Shown here piece by piece: positions 1-11,024 of a stretch of DNA of 64,000 nucleotides; positions within the stretch are counted from its first letter, which is position 1, and every line of letters starts with the position of its first letter. Source of the stretch: Rhexocercosporidium sp. MPI-PUGE-AT-0058 (taxonomy: Eukaryota; Ascomycota; Leotiomycetes; Helotiales). Location of the stretch: positions 620,001 to 684,000 of the forward strand of contig JAGTJL010000012.1 in the NCBI GenBank assembly GCA_020746875.1, in the 5' to 3' direction. The position numbers were made by a program, and so were the translations under genes. The notes below the pieces were generated by a model, which worked only from the letters and a program-made list of their open reading frames with translations, searched no databases and was not told where the DNA came from.

Positions 1-485
1 AATTTACATATAATAACGTAAATTAAAAAACTATTAAAGTATTATTATTTTATGCGAATTATAAGTATAACTCGACGGCATATAATATACCGATTATGGG
101 TTAAAGGACCGCATATAAAGCCATACTATAAAAAGATAAGCTTAAGTAATTATATAATAAATTATTAATAAATATTTTATTTATTATATAAAGATTAATT
201 ATTTATTATAATAAAAAGCGTAATGTAAGATTAATGCTAAAGGAAGGGAATAAAGTTTACTTATTTAAAAAGAATATTACGACTAAGCGATTAAGTAATA
301 AATTAAATTATAAAAAGCTAAGACTATTTAAAATTGTAAAAGTTAAAGGACTAATTAATTATTAATTAATACTTTCGAAAACTATAAATATTTACTTAAT
401 ATTTTATATATCTCTCCTCGAACCAGCACTATTAAGGGCACTACTAGCCTTTATTATAAAAATATAATTAATAAACTTAAACGCC

Positions 486-650
486 GAATATAATATCAAA
501 ACTATTTTAAATTATTAGTATTTTTATAACGTTATTAAATACTTAATTAAATAAAAAGTATATTTATAATTCGAAAACACTTAAAAACTTAAGTTTAACT
601 TTTATTATTTTAAGTACCTTTAAAGGTTTTATTTATAAAACCTAAATTTA
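486..650 (+). pseudogene. Chromodomain relic of chromovirus integrase
   Basis: In the frame starting at 486 the translation reads EYNIKTIL, then YLIK*K, then FENT*KLKFNF. This matches the chromodomain pattern EYxVExIL ... YLVKWxGY ... NTWEPxxNL, with tryptophan codons changed to stops. Chromodomains at the end of chromovirus integrases guide insertion to marked heterochromatin. The copy is dead: several in-frame stops, no start. Recognition is from motif spacing only. Confidence 0.75.
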
Positions 651-1281
651 CTTAAAAAACTAAATCCGTAAAATTAAATAAGACTTACTCGATTAAAGGG
701 AACTCGGCGAAGTCGACGGCGAATAGCGGAGTAAGCGGGCGAGTAACGAAGGCTTTTTGCCTCTCTCTTTTTATAGCCTTTTACGCCTTTATTTCTTTTA
801 ACTTATTTATATTCTTAAGACTATAATAAAACATTTCGGCTCCCCGCTTCTTTAAGAACTTTTATTAATAAGACAGACGGTTTAAGCGGGCCGCGGCCTT
901 TTATAAAACGCGACGTATTTACGCCTTTTCTTCGTCTAGCTTTTCCTCTGCCTTTTCGAGAGCATCTTAACTCTTAATTAAGGGCATTTCGATATTATAT
1001 TTCTTATTAACTCTAATATACTTTAAGTAACGACTCGACTTGGAGGACATTATACACGTCTTATTATTTCGAGTATAAAACGTATAAGGCATTGTCTTAA
1101 GACCGTTCTTTTCGATTTTATAAGATAAGACAAATTATTCTTTTTTTTAAAAAAAAGTATTATATTTTTTTTACATATATTTATTTAATTATAATAAAAA
1201 GAAAAGATAGTCGTAAAATATATATAATATTTCTTTAAGCTATTTAAGCGTAAAGATTACGTTAAGCTAAAAAAGGGATAG

Positions 1282-1776
1282 TATTATAAACGCCTTACGT
1301 CTTATAATATTAGACCTCGGGATAGCGTAATATTTAAGACTATAGGCTTAAGAGGGTAAAGGTCTTAAGAAAAGTATATTAAAAGAGTATTACTTTTAGA
1401 AGTATTCCTTTAAAAGACTTTAATACTTAGGATTTCATAAGTTATATATTATATAAATGTTATTATTAATAAATAATTAAAAGGCAAATAAGCCTTTAAA
1501 TTACGCGACCTTTTTACGTAATAAACCGTTAAACCGCTAAAGTCTAGAGGTTTAAGATTAATAGGACTTAATAGTCCTAGCGGTCGTATAAAATAAAGGT
1601 TTTATAAAAGACTAACACGTTTACTATTAAATAAGAGCTTTGTGTTTAATTAAAAATAATATTTTTAATTATATTAATTATTATTTATTCCACCGTACGT
1701 AATACACTTACTTCTCGATTATTAAGATTAACATAACCCACCGTATTTACACCGAGTAAATACACGGACCGTAATA
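1282..1776 (+). repeat. 3' LTR (495 bp) of the chromovirus element
   Basis: The LTR runs from TATTATAAACGCC to ACGGACCGTAATA. The same sequence, inverted, is found at 2968-3464, where the ends are intact (TGTTACAAACGCC ... GGACCGTGACA, with canonical TG/CA). Differences at the ends are C-to-T and G-to-A. A polypurine tract lies immediately upstream. The flanking 5-mers (GATAG before, CTATT after) do not match, as expected for the 3' LTR of an element whose other end is elsewhere. Confidence 0.8.
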
Positions 1777-2967
1777 CTATTATCTTAAATCGTAATAATT
1801 TAAGATAATCTTTTAATGTAAGGGTTTTATATAAATATAAAATATATTTCTTACTTAAATAAAAGCCTTATACTTAACTTAAATATAATGTCTTTATATT
1901 TAATAACTTATAACAGTTATTAGTTTTAATTTTATAATAGCGTCCTTATTTATTAATTAACTTACCTTCGCACTCTCGAGTAATATTAGCTTAATCGTAC
2001 GTTATACTTTAAGTACTAATACTATTAAGTACCGGCGCATACGTTAAATTAAAAACTATATTTATTATCGGCTTATTATTTACGCTAGCGGCTAGCTCTA
2101 AGAGTAACGTATCTGCGGCGCTTGTTAAGGAAATCAATAAAAACCTAAAATATAAATCCATCGATGCGTTTATTAATAAACGCAACCGACTTGCTAAGTT
2201 TCTACTTTAGCTTCGGCTTTATGTTAAATTTAATAAGGAACGATTTCGGTTTAAATAAAACAAGTCTTGTAAGTAATTATACTGCTAGTAAAGCAGGCTT
2301 TTAATAATTTAAGAGCTTTACGATTAATATAAAAATAAGAATTTAAAAGATATATTTAAATAGGCGTTAATCTTTACAAAAAAGTATTATAAACTAAGTA
2401 TATATATACGTAATATTTATAATATATATATATAATAAATTATATCAAAACATAATATAATCTTATAATAAAGCTTTATTATATAAATAAATCTTATTAT
2501 TTAAAAGCGTGTAAGTAATCGAGAGATATAATATAAGCTTTTTAAGTATATATATTAGTTTTTAATAAAAGTATAACGTTAAGTAATAAATTAATACTTT
2601 TAAAATATTATAATAAATTAAAATAAATTCAATACGCGCTTTAAAGTATAATATATAAAGATTTTACGTATTAATATAAGTACCTTTTTAAGTAATTAAT
2701 AATAAACAAGAATACAAATACGTAATTAAAATATGTATAATTAATTAAATAAAATTTTAATAATCGTATTTAAAATATATAAATCGTAGGTGTTAAAAAT
2801 AAAAGTAAAATAAAGTTCATTTTATAATTAAAATCTCGTGCCGTCTTATTTAATCGTTAAATTACTAAACGTTAATTAGTAAATTTTATTATTATAAAAG
2901 TAATTATAATATATAATAAAAAAGCGTATTTCTATTTATAAGCTTTTATTAATTTATATAATACGCC
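1777..2967. other. AT-rich spacer between two LTRs, no gene
   Basis: This 1.2-kb stretch is strongly AT-rich with many TAATA/TTATA runs and no open frame of useful length. No protein motif was recognised on either strand. It probably is further RIP-degraded repeat sequence. The last five bases (ACGCC, 2963-2967) are the left target-site duplication of the solo LTR that follows. Confidence 0.6.
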
Positions 2968-3464
2968 TGTCACGGTCCGTGTATTTACTCGGTGTAAATA
3001 TAATAGGTTATGTTAATCTCAAGAATTGAGAAGTAAGTATATCACGTATAATAAAATAATTAATAATTAATATAATTAAGAGATTATTTTTAATTAAATA
3101 TAAAGCTCTTATTTAATAATAGACGTGCTAGTTATATATAAAACTTTTATATTATATAACCGCTAAGACCGCCAGGTCTTATCGGTCCTGGACTTCTAGA
3201 TTATAGCGGTCCAGCGGTTTATTACGTGATTTTAGTAATCGCGTAATATAAGAGCCGAGTTGCCTTCTAATCGTTTACCGAGAATAATAATTATATAATA
3301 TATAACTTATAAAATCTCAAGTATTAAAGTCTTTTAAAAGAATGCCCTTAAAAATAATATTTTCCTAATATCTTTCTCCTAATAGTTCTACCCTTCTGAG
3401 CCTATAGTCCTGAGTATTACGCTATCCCGGGGTCTAATGTCACGGGACGCGGGCGTTTGTAACA
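2968..3464 (-). repeat. Solo LTR of the same family, with 5-bp target duplication
   Basis: This is the inverted partner of the LTR at 1282-1776. Read on the minus strand it starts TGTTACAAACGCC (3464 downward) and ends GGACCGTGACA (2968). It is flanked on both sides by ACGCC (2963-2967 and 3465-3469), so it is an independent insertion reduced to one LTR by recombination between its own two LTRs. The right end (about 3400-3464) is GC-normal while the rest is AT-rich. Confidence 0.85.
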
Positions 3465-4402
3465 ACGCCGTCTTCTGGACTGTTAAAGTTATTGTTCTCG
3501 ATTTTGGACCCAGTGTCACTCTTATCGGTAGCAAGGATATTCTCGTCATTAATGACTTCAAGATCGTCGTCCTCAGAATCGACCTCGTCTCTCCTTTTCT
3601 TTCTCCCATTGACTAAGCCTGCCGGCCGACACCCAGTGCGAAAGAGGAGAAGTAGGATTAATGCGAACCTTACTAGCTGCTACTCTATAGGGAATATAGA
3701 AGTGTCCTAGGCCTAGTGGCAATTAAGCAAAAGTAAGAGGTGGTCCACGCCTAAGACGCGCTTGATTTGACAGTGTTATCCAGCCCTAACGTATTAATAA
3801 ACTACGGGTGTTAACAACCTTATATCGAGCGAGGTGGTGAGACGCGGGAAGTAACTTACTTTTAACGCCTCTTTTCCATCATTTGTATCCATGTGACGAC
3901 CATTCTCGCGGTTGAAGAGCATTTTGAATTTCGCGATATATTATTGCATTGCACCCCTCTTGTTCACCCTATCCTCGTCGTAGATACGCTGTAGGAATGC
4001 TAACGTAATCCCTAGTGTGCAGTTCCGGATCACGGAACGCTAATGCTTCTTGAGTTGAGAATCGCAGAACCTAGGCGGAAGTCAAAACAATCAACACTAA
4101 GCTTGATCGAGGGTATTATATCCTAACCTAATAAACTTCCCTTTGATCCCGACAAAATTGTCCTCAGTAGTCTCGGCATACCGATGCTTAATCGGAGCCT
4201 TCGAGGTGTCGTACTGCTCTGCAAGGTTTTGATAGAAGCCGGGCAGGCACTTGTTCTCTGGGTTCGATCGACGACTTTGGACGTGATTTTGAAGCCGTTG
4301 AAGGTCCTGCACCAAGGTATTTGGCAGTCGTGGATTGGAATTCTTGGACCGTGATGGACTCTTGAGGCTCGGGGCCAAGACGCACGTGATGTCAGACCCT
4401 CT
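3465..4402. other. Intergenic remnant between solo LTR and Copia element
   Basis: Base composition is near normal here, unlike both neighbours. On the minus strand a coding-like, strongly charged stretch (about 3470-3610, containing KKRRDEVDSEDDD) runs into a stop inside the solo LTR; it may be the tail of a broken gene but has no recognisable domain. Two overlapping minus-strand open frames at 4097-4385 match nothing known to me. No complete gene is supported. Confidence 0.4.
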
Positions 4403-4407
4403 TGTGT

Positions 4408-4530
4408 TGATAGAAAAGCATGTAGAATTCTATCTGAGAGAGCGTACAGAGTAATAGGACAAATAGGGGCAGCGTGATCATAAGTACGCAGGTACTGAGA
4501 TCTACGCTATACAGCCTATATTTTCTAATA
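4408..4530 (-). repeat. Copia 3' LTR
   Basis: This 123-bp direct repeat of 9381-9503 begins TGATAGAAAA and ends TTTTCTAATA; the other copy ends TTTTCTAACA. The ends form a short inverted repeat (TGWTAGAAAA). The central 75-80 bp are nearly identical between copies, with differences concentrated at the ends and mainly G/A or C/T. Confidence 0.88.
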
Positions 4531-5792
4531 TGCCCCTTATTCTAAAGCTTTATATTGAATTCTAATTACAGTATTTTGAGCTCTCTAGTTGAGGCTTGTA
4601 TTTCTCGTATTCTGACGTTAAGGCTCGTATTCGGGTTCCTTAGGCCTTATTAACTCTTATAATATAGCTTTCCCAGCTATATAGCGCGTACATCTCTCTC
4701 TTGAAGGAAGTTCAGTTACCCCGTAGCATTCCTGCTTGCGTTATAATATAAGAGTACCTTAATTGACTATCTCCAAGTCTTCTATGTGTTTGTATTCCCT
4801 TATAGCTTTTAAATGTGTCTATTATATTCATTCTTATGTAGCCTTTACACTTAGCTTTTCGACAGTAAGCCTATATAACCTTTATATTTCTTAAACGCAA
4901 GGCTTGGCAACGCCTTTGTAAGTGCGTCTATTATATTATTATTCCTTAATACGTGTTATATAGCCATTTTCTTAGTTAAAACTATGTTATTACGTATAAA
5001 GAAGTGGCGGATGTTAATATGCTTAAATTTAAGAGTAAATTTGCGCTTTTTATAAAGGGATTCCGCTATTATATTATTAAGGTAAAGTGTCGGAGGTTTT
5101 GTAAAGGTAATTCCTAGGTCTTTTTATAACTTCAGCATTTATATTATTTCCCTTAATCCGTCGCTAGTAGTTATTATTTCTAAATCTTCGCTGCTGAAGG
5201 CTGTCGACTTCTAAACGTTAGTAGACTAGCTAGTGATTGCGTTATTAAATTTAACTAGCCATGCCTGGAATGACTTTTTATTACTTTTTATCTTTTATAT
5301 AGTATTTATATAATAATTAAATAAACTGTAATTAATTGTATTTCCTCCGCTATAAGTGATTCCGTTATTAATTATAGCTTTAAGGTATTGTAAGAGCGGC
5401 TTTATATATTGTAAATATATTTCCGTAGGTTTTAATATATGCCGTACTAGTTGACTAATAATATATGCGATATCTGGCCTCGTTTAATTTAAGAGGTATA
5501 TAACGGAGCCTATAATTTATTAATAAAGTGAGGTCTTTTTAATATTTAATTAAGTTGCGTTATCTCCGAGGTTCCGTAGTATTGTGCCTACAGTTGCTAG
5601 TAAACTGACTTCATTTACATTTGTTATATTAAACCTTTTTAGCACTTTTAACGTATAAAGAGACTAATATATTTTAAGCGTCTTTGCTAATCGATTCCGT
5701 TTAATTTAAAGTCCTATAAAGGTAATTACCGAGCTTAAGTCTTTGCCTTTCCATCTCTTTAGGATTTAACTTTTAAGGTAATTAACGTGTTA

Positions 5793-6392
5793 TTTTGAGC
5801 CTATAATTAGTATATCGTTAATAAATATAAGTACGTACGCTTTTCTTGCTTTCTCTTAAAAGATAAAGAGATTTGGATTTATATTTAATTATATTAAATT
5901 AAACGTTGCCTTTATAGTTTCCTTTACTATTAGCTACTACTCCTTAAGTGCTTGTTTTAAGCTATAAAAGCTCCGCAAAAGCTTTAGATACGCGTTTCCT
6001 CTTCCTCTTAACTTTAAGTGTATGGTTTCGACGAAGTATTACGGTATTTCTATATATATTTTCTCCTTTAGTTTTGGATTTAAAAACATAGTATTGATGT
6101 CGACGTGGTTAGCTTCGTAATTACGGTGAGCAGTTAAAGCTAGTAATACTTTAAGTGTTGTCGGTCGTACGACGCTAGCGTAGGTATTAAAGTAGTTGCT
6201 ATTATATTATTATTTAAAACCTTTTGCTATACTACGTGCTTTCCTGCGTATAAGGGAGTCATTTAAGTGTATCTTGTTACGAAGTATTAGCTTTAAAGTA
6301 ATTAGTTTCTTTTTAATTAATAGCTCTTTATACCGTATTTTATATATCTCCGTAGTACGTAATGCGTTGTATTCTTTCTTAATTGCAAGCAT
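5793..6392 (-). pseudogene. Copia reverse transcriptase relic (RVT_2)
   Basis: At 6210-6392 the minus strand reads KKEYNALR ... IRRKARSIAKGF, the start of the Copia reverse transcriptase domain (EYNAL ... YKARLVAKGF). At 5793-5831 it reads LIFINDILIIGSK, which aligns with the catalytic LxYVDDxLIxG motif; the YVDD box has become FIND. Stops interrupt the frame between these blocks. The enzyme is dead; the two motifs and their spacing fix the family and strand. Confidence 0.8.
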
Positions 6393-7639
6393 TTATTTAG
6401 TTTTATTTTCTTGTAAAGCTTACTTTAGCGTGATTAAGTCTTGAATTGAAATAGTTGTGCCTTTAGCTCTAAGAGTTATAATTAATTCTTTATATACGCG
6501 TTTTGGCTTTAGTTGTCGTTTATACTTAGACTTTATAGGTTTAATTATAATATTAATTAGTCGTTAATTAAACGACTACGTAATACTACTTTTTTGCCTT
6601 TATGTAATAGTATTACGTGCTGGCCTCTTTACTAAAGGTCTTCTTATAAAGCCTATTTTAGCGCCTGGCCTTTCTAAAGGGCTTTTTACAGAGCCTATTT
6701 TAGTATCTAGTCTCTTTCTTAAAGCTCTTATAAAACCTATTTTAACTCTTATTCTTTTAGAGCCTTTTTTAGCGTCTGGCCTCCCCTATGGAGGTCTTAT
6801 AAAGCCTGTTTCAGTGTCTGGCCTTTTTAATTGAGGTCTTTTAACTGTATTAGTTGGCCTTTTAACTTTTGGAGGTCTTATTATTATTTTTACTTTGCCT
6901 ATAATTAATTATATAATATATTCGTTAAATTTAACGTTAATAGAAATTAACTCCTATTGATTTTTTATATTTAATAGCTTATATATGTATGGGTTAATTA
7001 TTCTTATAAGAATATACTTTCTTAGCTATATTTTAGGCTTTAGCTTCTTAAGGAACGTTGCCTTTAGCTTGAGTGGCCAAGCTCTTATATTAAATACTTT
7101 ATAATATAATAGACTCGCTAGCTTTCCTTTTTATGCCTTTAGCGGAGTTAGGCCTTTTACTCCTTAATATAGTAATGCCTTTGTCGGTCTCTTGTTTTTA
7201 AGCTTTATAGCGTGTTTTACGGCGTAGCATTATAAGCTATTTAGTTATTTTGCGTTATATAATATAGACTTGACAATCTTTAATAATTAATATATTTAAT
7301 GCTTTAAGACTTTATTAAGCGACTGTTTATGTAGTAGCGACGGCTTTAACTGTATTTTAAGTTCTTATAGCTAGTATATAAAGGCATTTTTAAACTTTCT
7401 TTTATTATTATTAGTTTTTTAATACACGACAACCTGTCCTTTTTGAAGCTTTAATTAAGTCTTTAATAATTTGATTTCCGATTATATTATAGCAGCGGTT
7501 TTGTCCTTAAGTAGCCGCACTTAATATATTTTAGTTGCGTTATTTACGACGACTAAGTAATACTTATATCCCTTAATTAATTAGTATTAAATTCCTGGAA
7601 TATCGGCGTATAGCCGGCGTAATAATATATTAGTTTTAA

Positions 7640-8057
7640 TATTAGTCTTTTTGGTGAAATACTCTTTTATTTTACCGGCTAAGTATAATTTATAACTCTT
7701 TTCCCCTTTATAAATCATCCGCTTTCTTAGCTTTATCCCGTATTTAGATACTACTTCTAATTTAACTATTTCCTAGTAGTTTATATAGCTAAGACGCTTA
7801 TGGACTAAGTCCGGCATTATTTTTTAATTTTAATCGTCGTATAAGCTCTTTATAATATGTGTTTCCGGCACTAGCACTTCCGACGTATTTGCCTCCGGAA
7901 TTAAGTCTAAGACGTAAAAACCACCGGTTTTCGTTATAAAGAGCACTAAAGTATTATCTTTATAATACTTAGCCCTTATATTATTGAATATTATATTAAT
8001 TCCGTCCTTTATAAATACTCTAATCGACAGTAGCTTAGTACTTCTAAAGTTAGGCAT
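7640..8057 (-). pseudogene. Copia gag-pre-integrase relic
   Basis: The minus strand has an open stretch of 75 codons (7830-8057) and, after a stop, a frame reading DLVHKRLSYINY, which resembles the zinc-binding LWHRRLGHINY motif that starts the Copia integrase region; the second histidine codon reads tyrosine, consistent with a C-to-T change. It is followed by a lysine-rich stretch and interrupted by stops. This places integrase upstream of reverse transcriptase, the Copia order. Confidence 0.65.
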
Positions 8058-9380
8058 ATATCAAACGTTATATAATATTATGTTATTAATTTATACGTCT
8101 TTATAGTCTTCCGCTAATAAATATTAATTATTAACTGTCTTTACCTATTTATTTCTTTAGCGTTTAAGGGTTATAAAGTCGGCGTTTACACTAAAGAAGT
8201 GTTTAGTAGCTTTAGAGTCAAATTTCCACTAATTTACGGTCGTTATTAAGTTATAGGCCTTTTACACCTCTTCCGTAAGGTATGTAACGTTAGTAGACGT
8301 GAAATAAGGTTTAAAGGTCTTTAATTAATTTACTATAGCTACGTTGGCTGTCTCTTTGCCTCTGTATTCGTTTTTTTAATAGTTAAACTTCTTGTACTTC
8401 GCGTATTAATTCCTGTCTAATTTTATAGTCTTTTTTACTCTTTTTAATACGTCCTTATAATCTTTAGTTGCTTTTCCACTTCTTTAACCTCCTTTACCCT
8501 TGCCTCTGCTTTTATAGCCTTTATAGCTTTTACCTTTGCCTCTGCCCTTATTCGCCACCTAATTAACTTCTATTACAGTTAGTTCTATAGTCGGCACTAC
8601 CTTTAGCTCGTCTTTCTAGTATAATTAATACTTAATTAATTAGTGGAGCACTGCTTTTAAGTTTTTAGAGTTATTTTATAATATGCTACGCACTATTTTT
8701 TAATCTCCTAGCCTTAGTAGTAATGCAATTAGCTTTGCCTTAATATCGGCATCAGTGAATGGATGAGTATCGCCAGAGAGCCTGAGTCGGTATTTCTGCA
8801 AACGAGAGACGTAGTCGTTAGCACTCTTAATGGACGGGTTATATACCTCTTTGCCTAACTCCTCCTTAATATTGGCTATGTGTTAAGCTCTAAACGAATA
8901 GGTAGTTCCTACGGCTTAAAGTACGTCTTATAATACTTTTATATCCTCAGCGTTTATAAGATCTTAATACTTCTTAAATATAACCGTAGAAAGACTAAAG
9001 ACGACGATTTTCCGAGTTTTCTTTTACTCCTTTTTCTAAGCTAGTTAAAGAGACGCTATTGCCAATAGTGCTAAAGGGTTAATTACTTATTCTGAAATTC
9101 CGGCGGCAGTAAGCTCCTTTTAAGTCTTTAGCTTTTATTCGTAGAAGTTATCGTAAACTAGCTTTAACGACTTAGCCGACGATTCCGATAATTTTAATAT
9201 AATTAGCATAACGGAAAGTTAAAAGGTTAATAGTTAACTTAATAAAAGTGTTGCAGAAGCTTGATTTGATTCGTAGATAAAGTGTATAACGTATAACGTA
9301 TGTTAAATCGATTACAGCAAGTGTTAATTGATTTTAAGTAATATTAAGGTTAATTTCTAAATAACTTAGAATTACTACTA

Positions 9381-9503
9381 TAATAAAAAATCATATAAAA
9401 TTCTATCTAGGAGAGCGTACAGAGTAATAGGACAAATAGGGGCAGCGTGATCATAAGTACGCAGGTACTGAGATCTACGCTGTACAGCCCATATTTTCTA
9501 ACA
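9381..9503 (-). repeat. Copia 5' LTR
   Basis: Partner of the LTR at 4408-4530, in the same orientation. It starts TAATAAAAAA, where the other copy has TGATAGAAAA, so two G-to-A changes are visible, and ends CA as expected. The TGTGT target duplication follows at 9504-9508. Sequence to the right returns at once to normal base composition. Confidence 0.88.
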
Positions 9504-9508
9504 TGTGT

Positions 9509-9833
9509 GCGTCGGAGAAAGTTGCTTTACATTGCCTAATGATCCCGCCACCCACATCCTTAATATGAATTTCTACGATTGTTTCGAGAATAGTTTCTGA
9601 TGATTTGCAAGCATCTCTTCGGAAATACTTTCTATTCATTGCAAATGTTTGTCTGGTTGACACCCACTTCCATGGCTGTCAGGCGATGGTATAATAAGAT
9701 GCGGTCACTTCCTCTTTTTTCGACGTATCCTCACAGTCAAACGCACTGAGTCAGACGAGCCTTCTTCTTCTTACTGTCTTTTGGATTCTTCACAGGTCAC
9801 TCAACTCTGCCATTTGTATCAACAAATTCGAAA
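9509..9833. other. Upstream region of the SDR gene
   Basis: Normal-composition sequence between the Copia element and the dehydrogenase start. A minus-strand open frame at 9475-9663 extends across the LTR boundary, so it is unlikely to be a gene. No promoter motif could be assigned with confidence. Confidence 0.4.
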
Positions 9834-10948
9834 ATGGTGTCCTGGGCTATCACGGGCGCGACGAGAGGCATTGGCGTATGTTTTCCGCGGGTCAAAAATC
9901 ACAAATGAGTCCTCATGCTAATATGACTATCTTCACAGTTTGAGTTCGTCAATAATCTAGTGAGTCTACCGCTGCTTCTATAGCCAACGCGAGACATGCC
10001 ACTGACTGCGCCACTAAAGTCAGGCGATCCGAACAACCAAGTGTTTGCCCTCATTCGAAGTCGAGGAACTGCCGGTCCGCTCGAGGAGCTTGCTACGAGG
10101 CGCAGAAATATCCATATCATCGTGACTGATCTTTCCGACCCGAAAAGGTTGACTCAGTCGGCCGCTGAAGTTTCTCAAGTCACAGCCGGCTCACTTGATG
10201 TCTTGATTCTCAACGCTAGCTCCGCAGGCCCAGAAACGAGCGCGCTGCTGCCGAGTGCTTTGTGAGTAAACAGGCCTGATCAGCTTGAAACTTCAAATCC
10301 CTAACATAGTGTAGCCATGGCAAGGAGGAGGCTCTGGAGAAGGAGATAATTGAGAACGTGCGTTTTCCCAGCTAGCACCCGGGCGATAACACGAAAGCTG
10401 ACTAGAAACAGGTCAAAACAAACGTGATCAGTAACATATTCGTTATCAACTCCTTCCTTGACCTCGTTCGTCATGGCAAAGAGAAGAAGATCATATGCAT
10501 TTCTAGTCAGAGTGGAGACATCGAGTTCACTCGTCTCAGTGGCTTTCCGACCCTGATAGGATATTCCGCGGCCAAAGCTGGCATGATGGTCGTCACCACC
10601 AAATTCGGCGTTGAATTGGCCCAACATGGCATCAAGACACTGTCAATGAGTCCAGGGTGGGTGAACACAGAAGCTGGTTAGTCAATTCGCGAGGCGAGTG
10701 GTGTCGGCACATATTACTAACTCAAACTAGCTCAAGCAGTTACAGGCGACCCAGAAGTACGTAAATTCGTGCTAGGTCTATTCCACAAGCTCGATCCAAA
10801 CGTCACTGGGCCAGCTCCAGTAGATGAAGCAGTCATAAATATGCTTCAGGTTATTCAGAGCTTGACGGAAGATGACAGTGGTAAATTTTTGACACATCAC
10901 GGAAAGAATGTTTTCGGAGACAGCGGCAAGAATGTTGACTGGTTCTAG
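9834..10948 (+). CDS. Short-chain dehydrogenase/reductase (SDR family)
   Basis: Classical NAD(P)H-dependent short-chain dehydrogenase of about 276 residues; substrate unknown. Proposed exons are 9834-9875, 9939-9959, 10020-10261, 10315-10357, 10412-10676 and 10731-10948; all phases agree. The start is chosen because ATG leads straight into the nucleotide-binding motif TGATRGIG (residues 8-15). NASSAG matches the NNAG segment, SSQSG carries the catalytic serine region, and YSAAKAG supplies the catalytic YxxxK. SPGWVNTEAG is the usual segment after the active site. There is no signal peptide or membrane segment, so a cytosolic enzyme is likely. It lies next to the transposon block and converges with a Zn2Cys6 regulator, the layout of accessory metabolism, but no partner enzyme is nearby. 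Confidence 0.88.
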
Positions 10949-11024
10949 TCTACAGCTACATGGATTTCTCTGGGTAGAGTCTCAAGATAATAGATTTCAA
11001 TCATGATAGGACCAAGACTTGTTC

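Larger units (their letters stand above)
1..1776 (+). mobile_element. 3' part of a RIP-degraded Gypsy/chromovirus retrotransposon
   Basis: The window opens inside an LTR retrotransposon read on the + strand. Very AT-rich sequence keeps a broken pol 3' end: an IFYISLLEP-like stretch near 397-425, typical of the end of Gypsy integrase, followed by a chromodomain relic (486-650). A polypurine tract (AAAAAAGGGATAG, 1269-1281) directly abuts an LTR at 1282-1776, so that LTR is the 3' LTR. The 5' part lies left of the window. No frame is open; stops are mainly TAA/TAG where CAA/CAG/TGG would be expected, as RIP produces. Family assignment rests on motif order; the RIP reading is inference supported by the LTR comparison. 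Confidence 0.8.
4403..9508 (-). mobile_element. Full-length Ty1/Copia retrotransposon, RIP-degraded
   Basis: The element is complete in outline: target duplication TGTGT (4403-4407 and 9504-9508), two 123-bp LTRs (4408-4530 and 9381-9503), and a 4.85-kb interior. Read on the minus strand, order from the right LTR is a gag region (little recognisable), a gag-pre-integrase segment (about 7640-8057), and reverse transcriptase (about 5793-6392), the pre-integrase before RT order of Copia (RT before integrase would be Gypsy). A purine-rich tract (minus AATAAGGGG, from + 4533-4541) abuts the left LTR, as a 3' polypurine tract should. Many in-frame stops show it is inactive. Confidence 0.88.

Noticed and set aside
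1282..3464. DNA transposon with 500-bp terminal inverted repeats
   Set aside because: The right repeat alone is flanked by its own ACGCC duplication and the left one is preceded by a polypurine tract, so they are LTRs of two insertions in opposite orientation.
9475..9663. Gene interrupted by the Copia element
   Set aside because: Joining the flanks across one copy of the target duplication extends the minus-strand frame by only a few codons before a stop, so there is little reason to think it was a gene.
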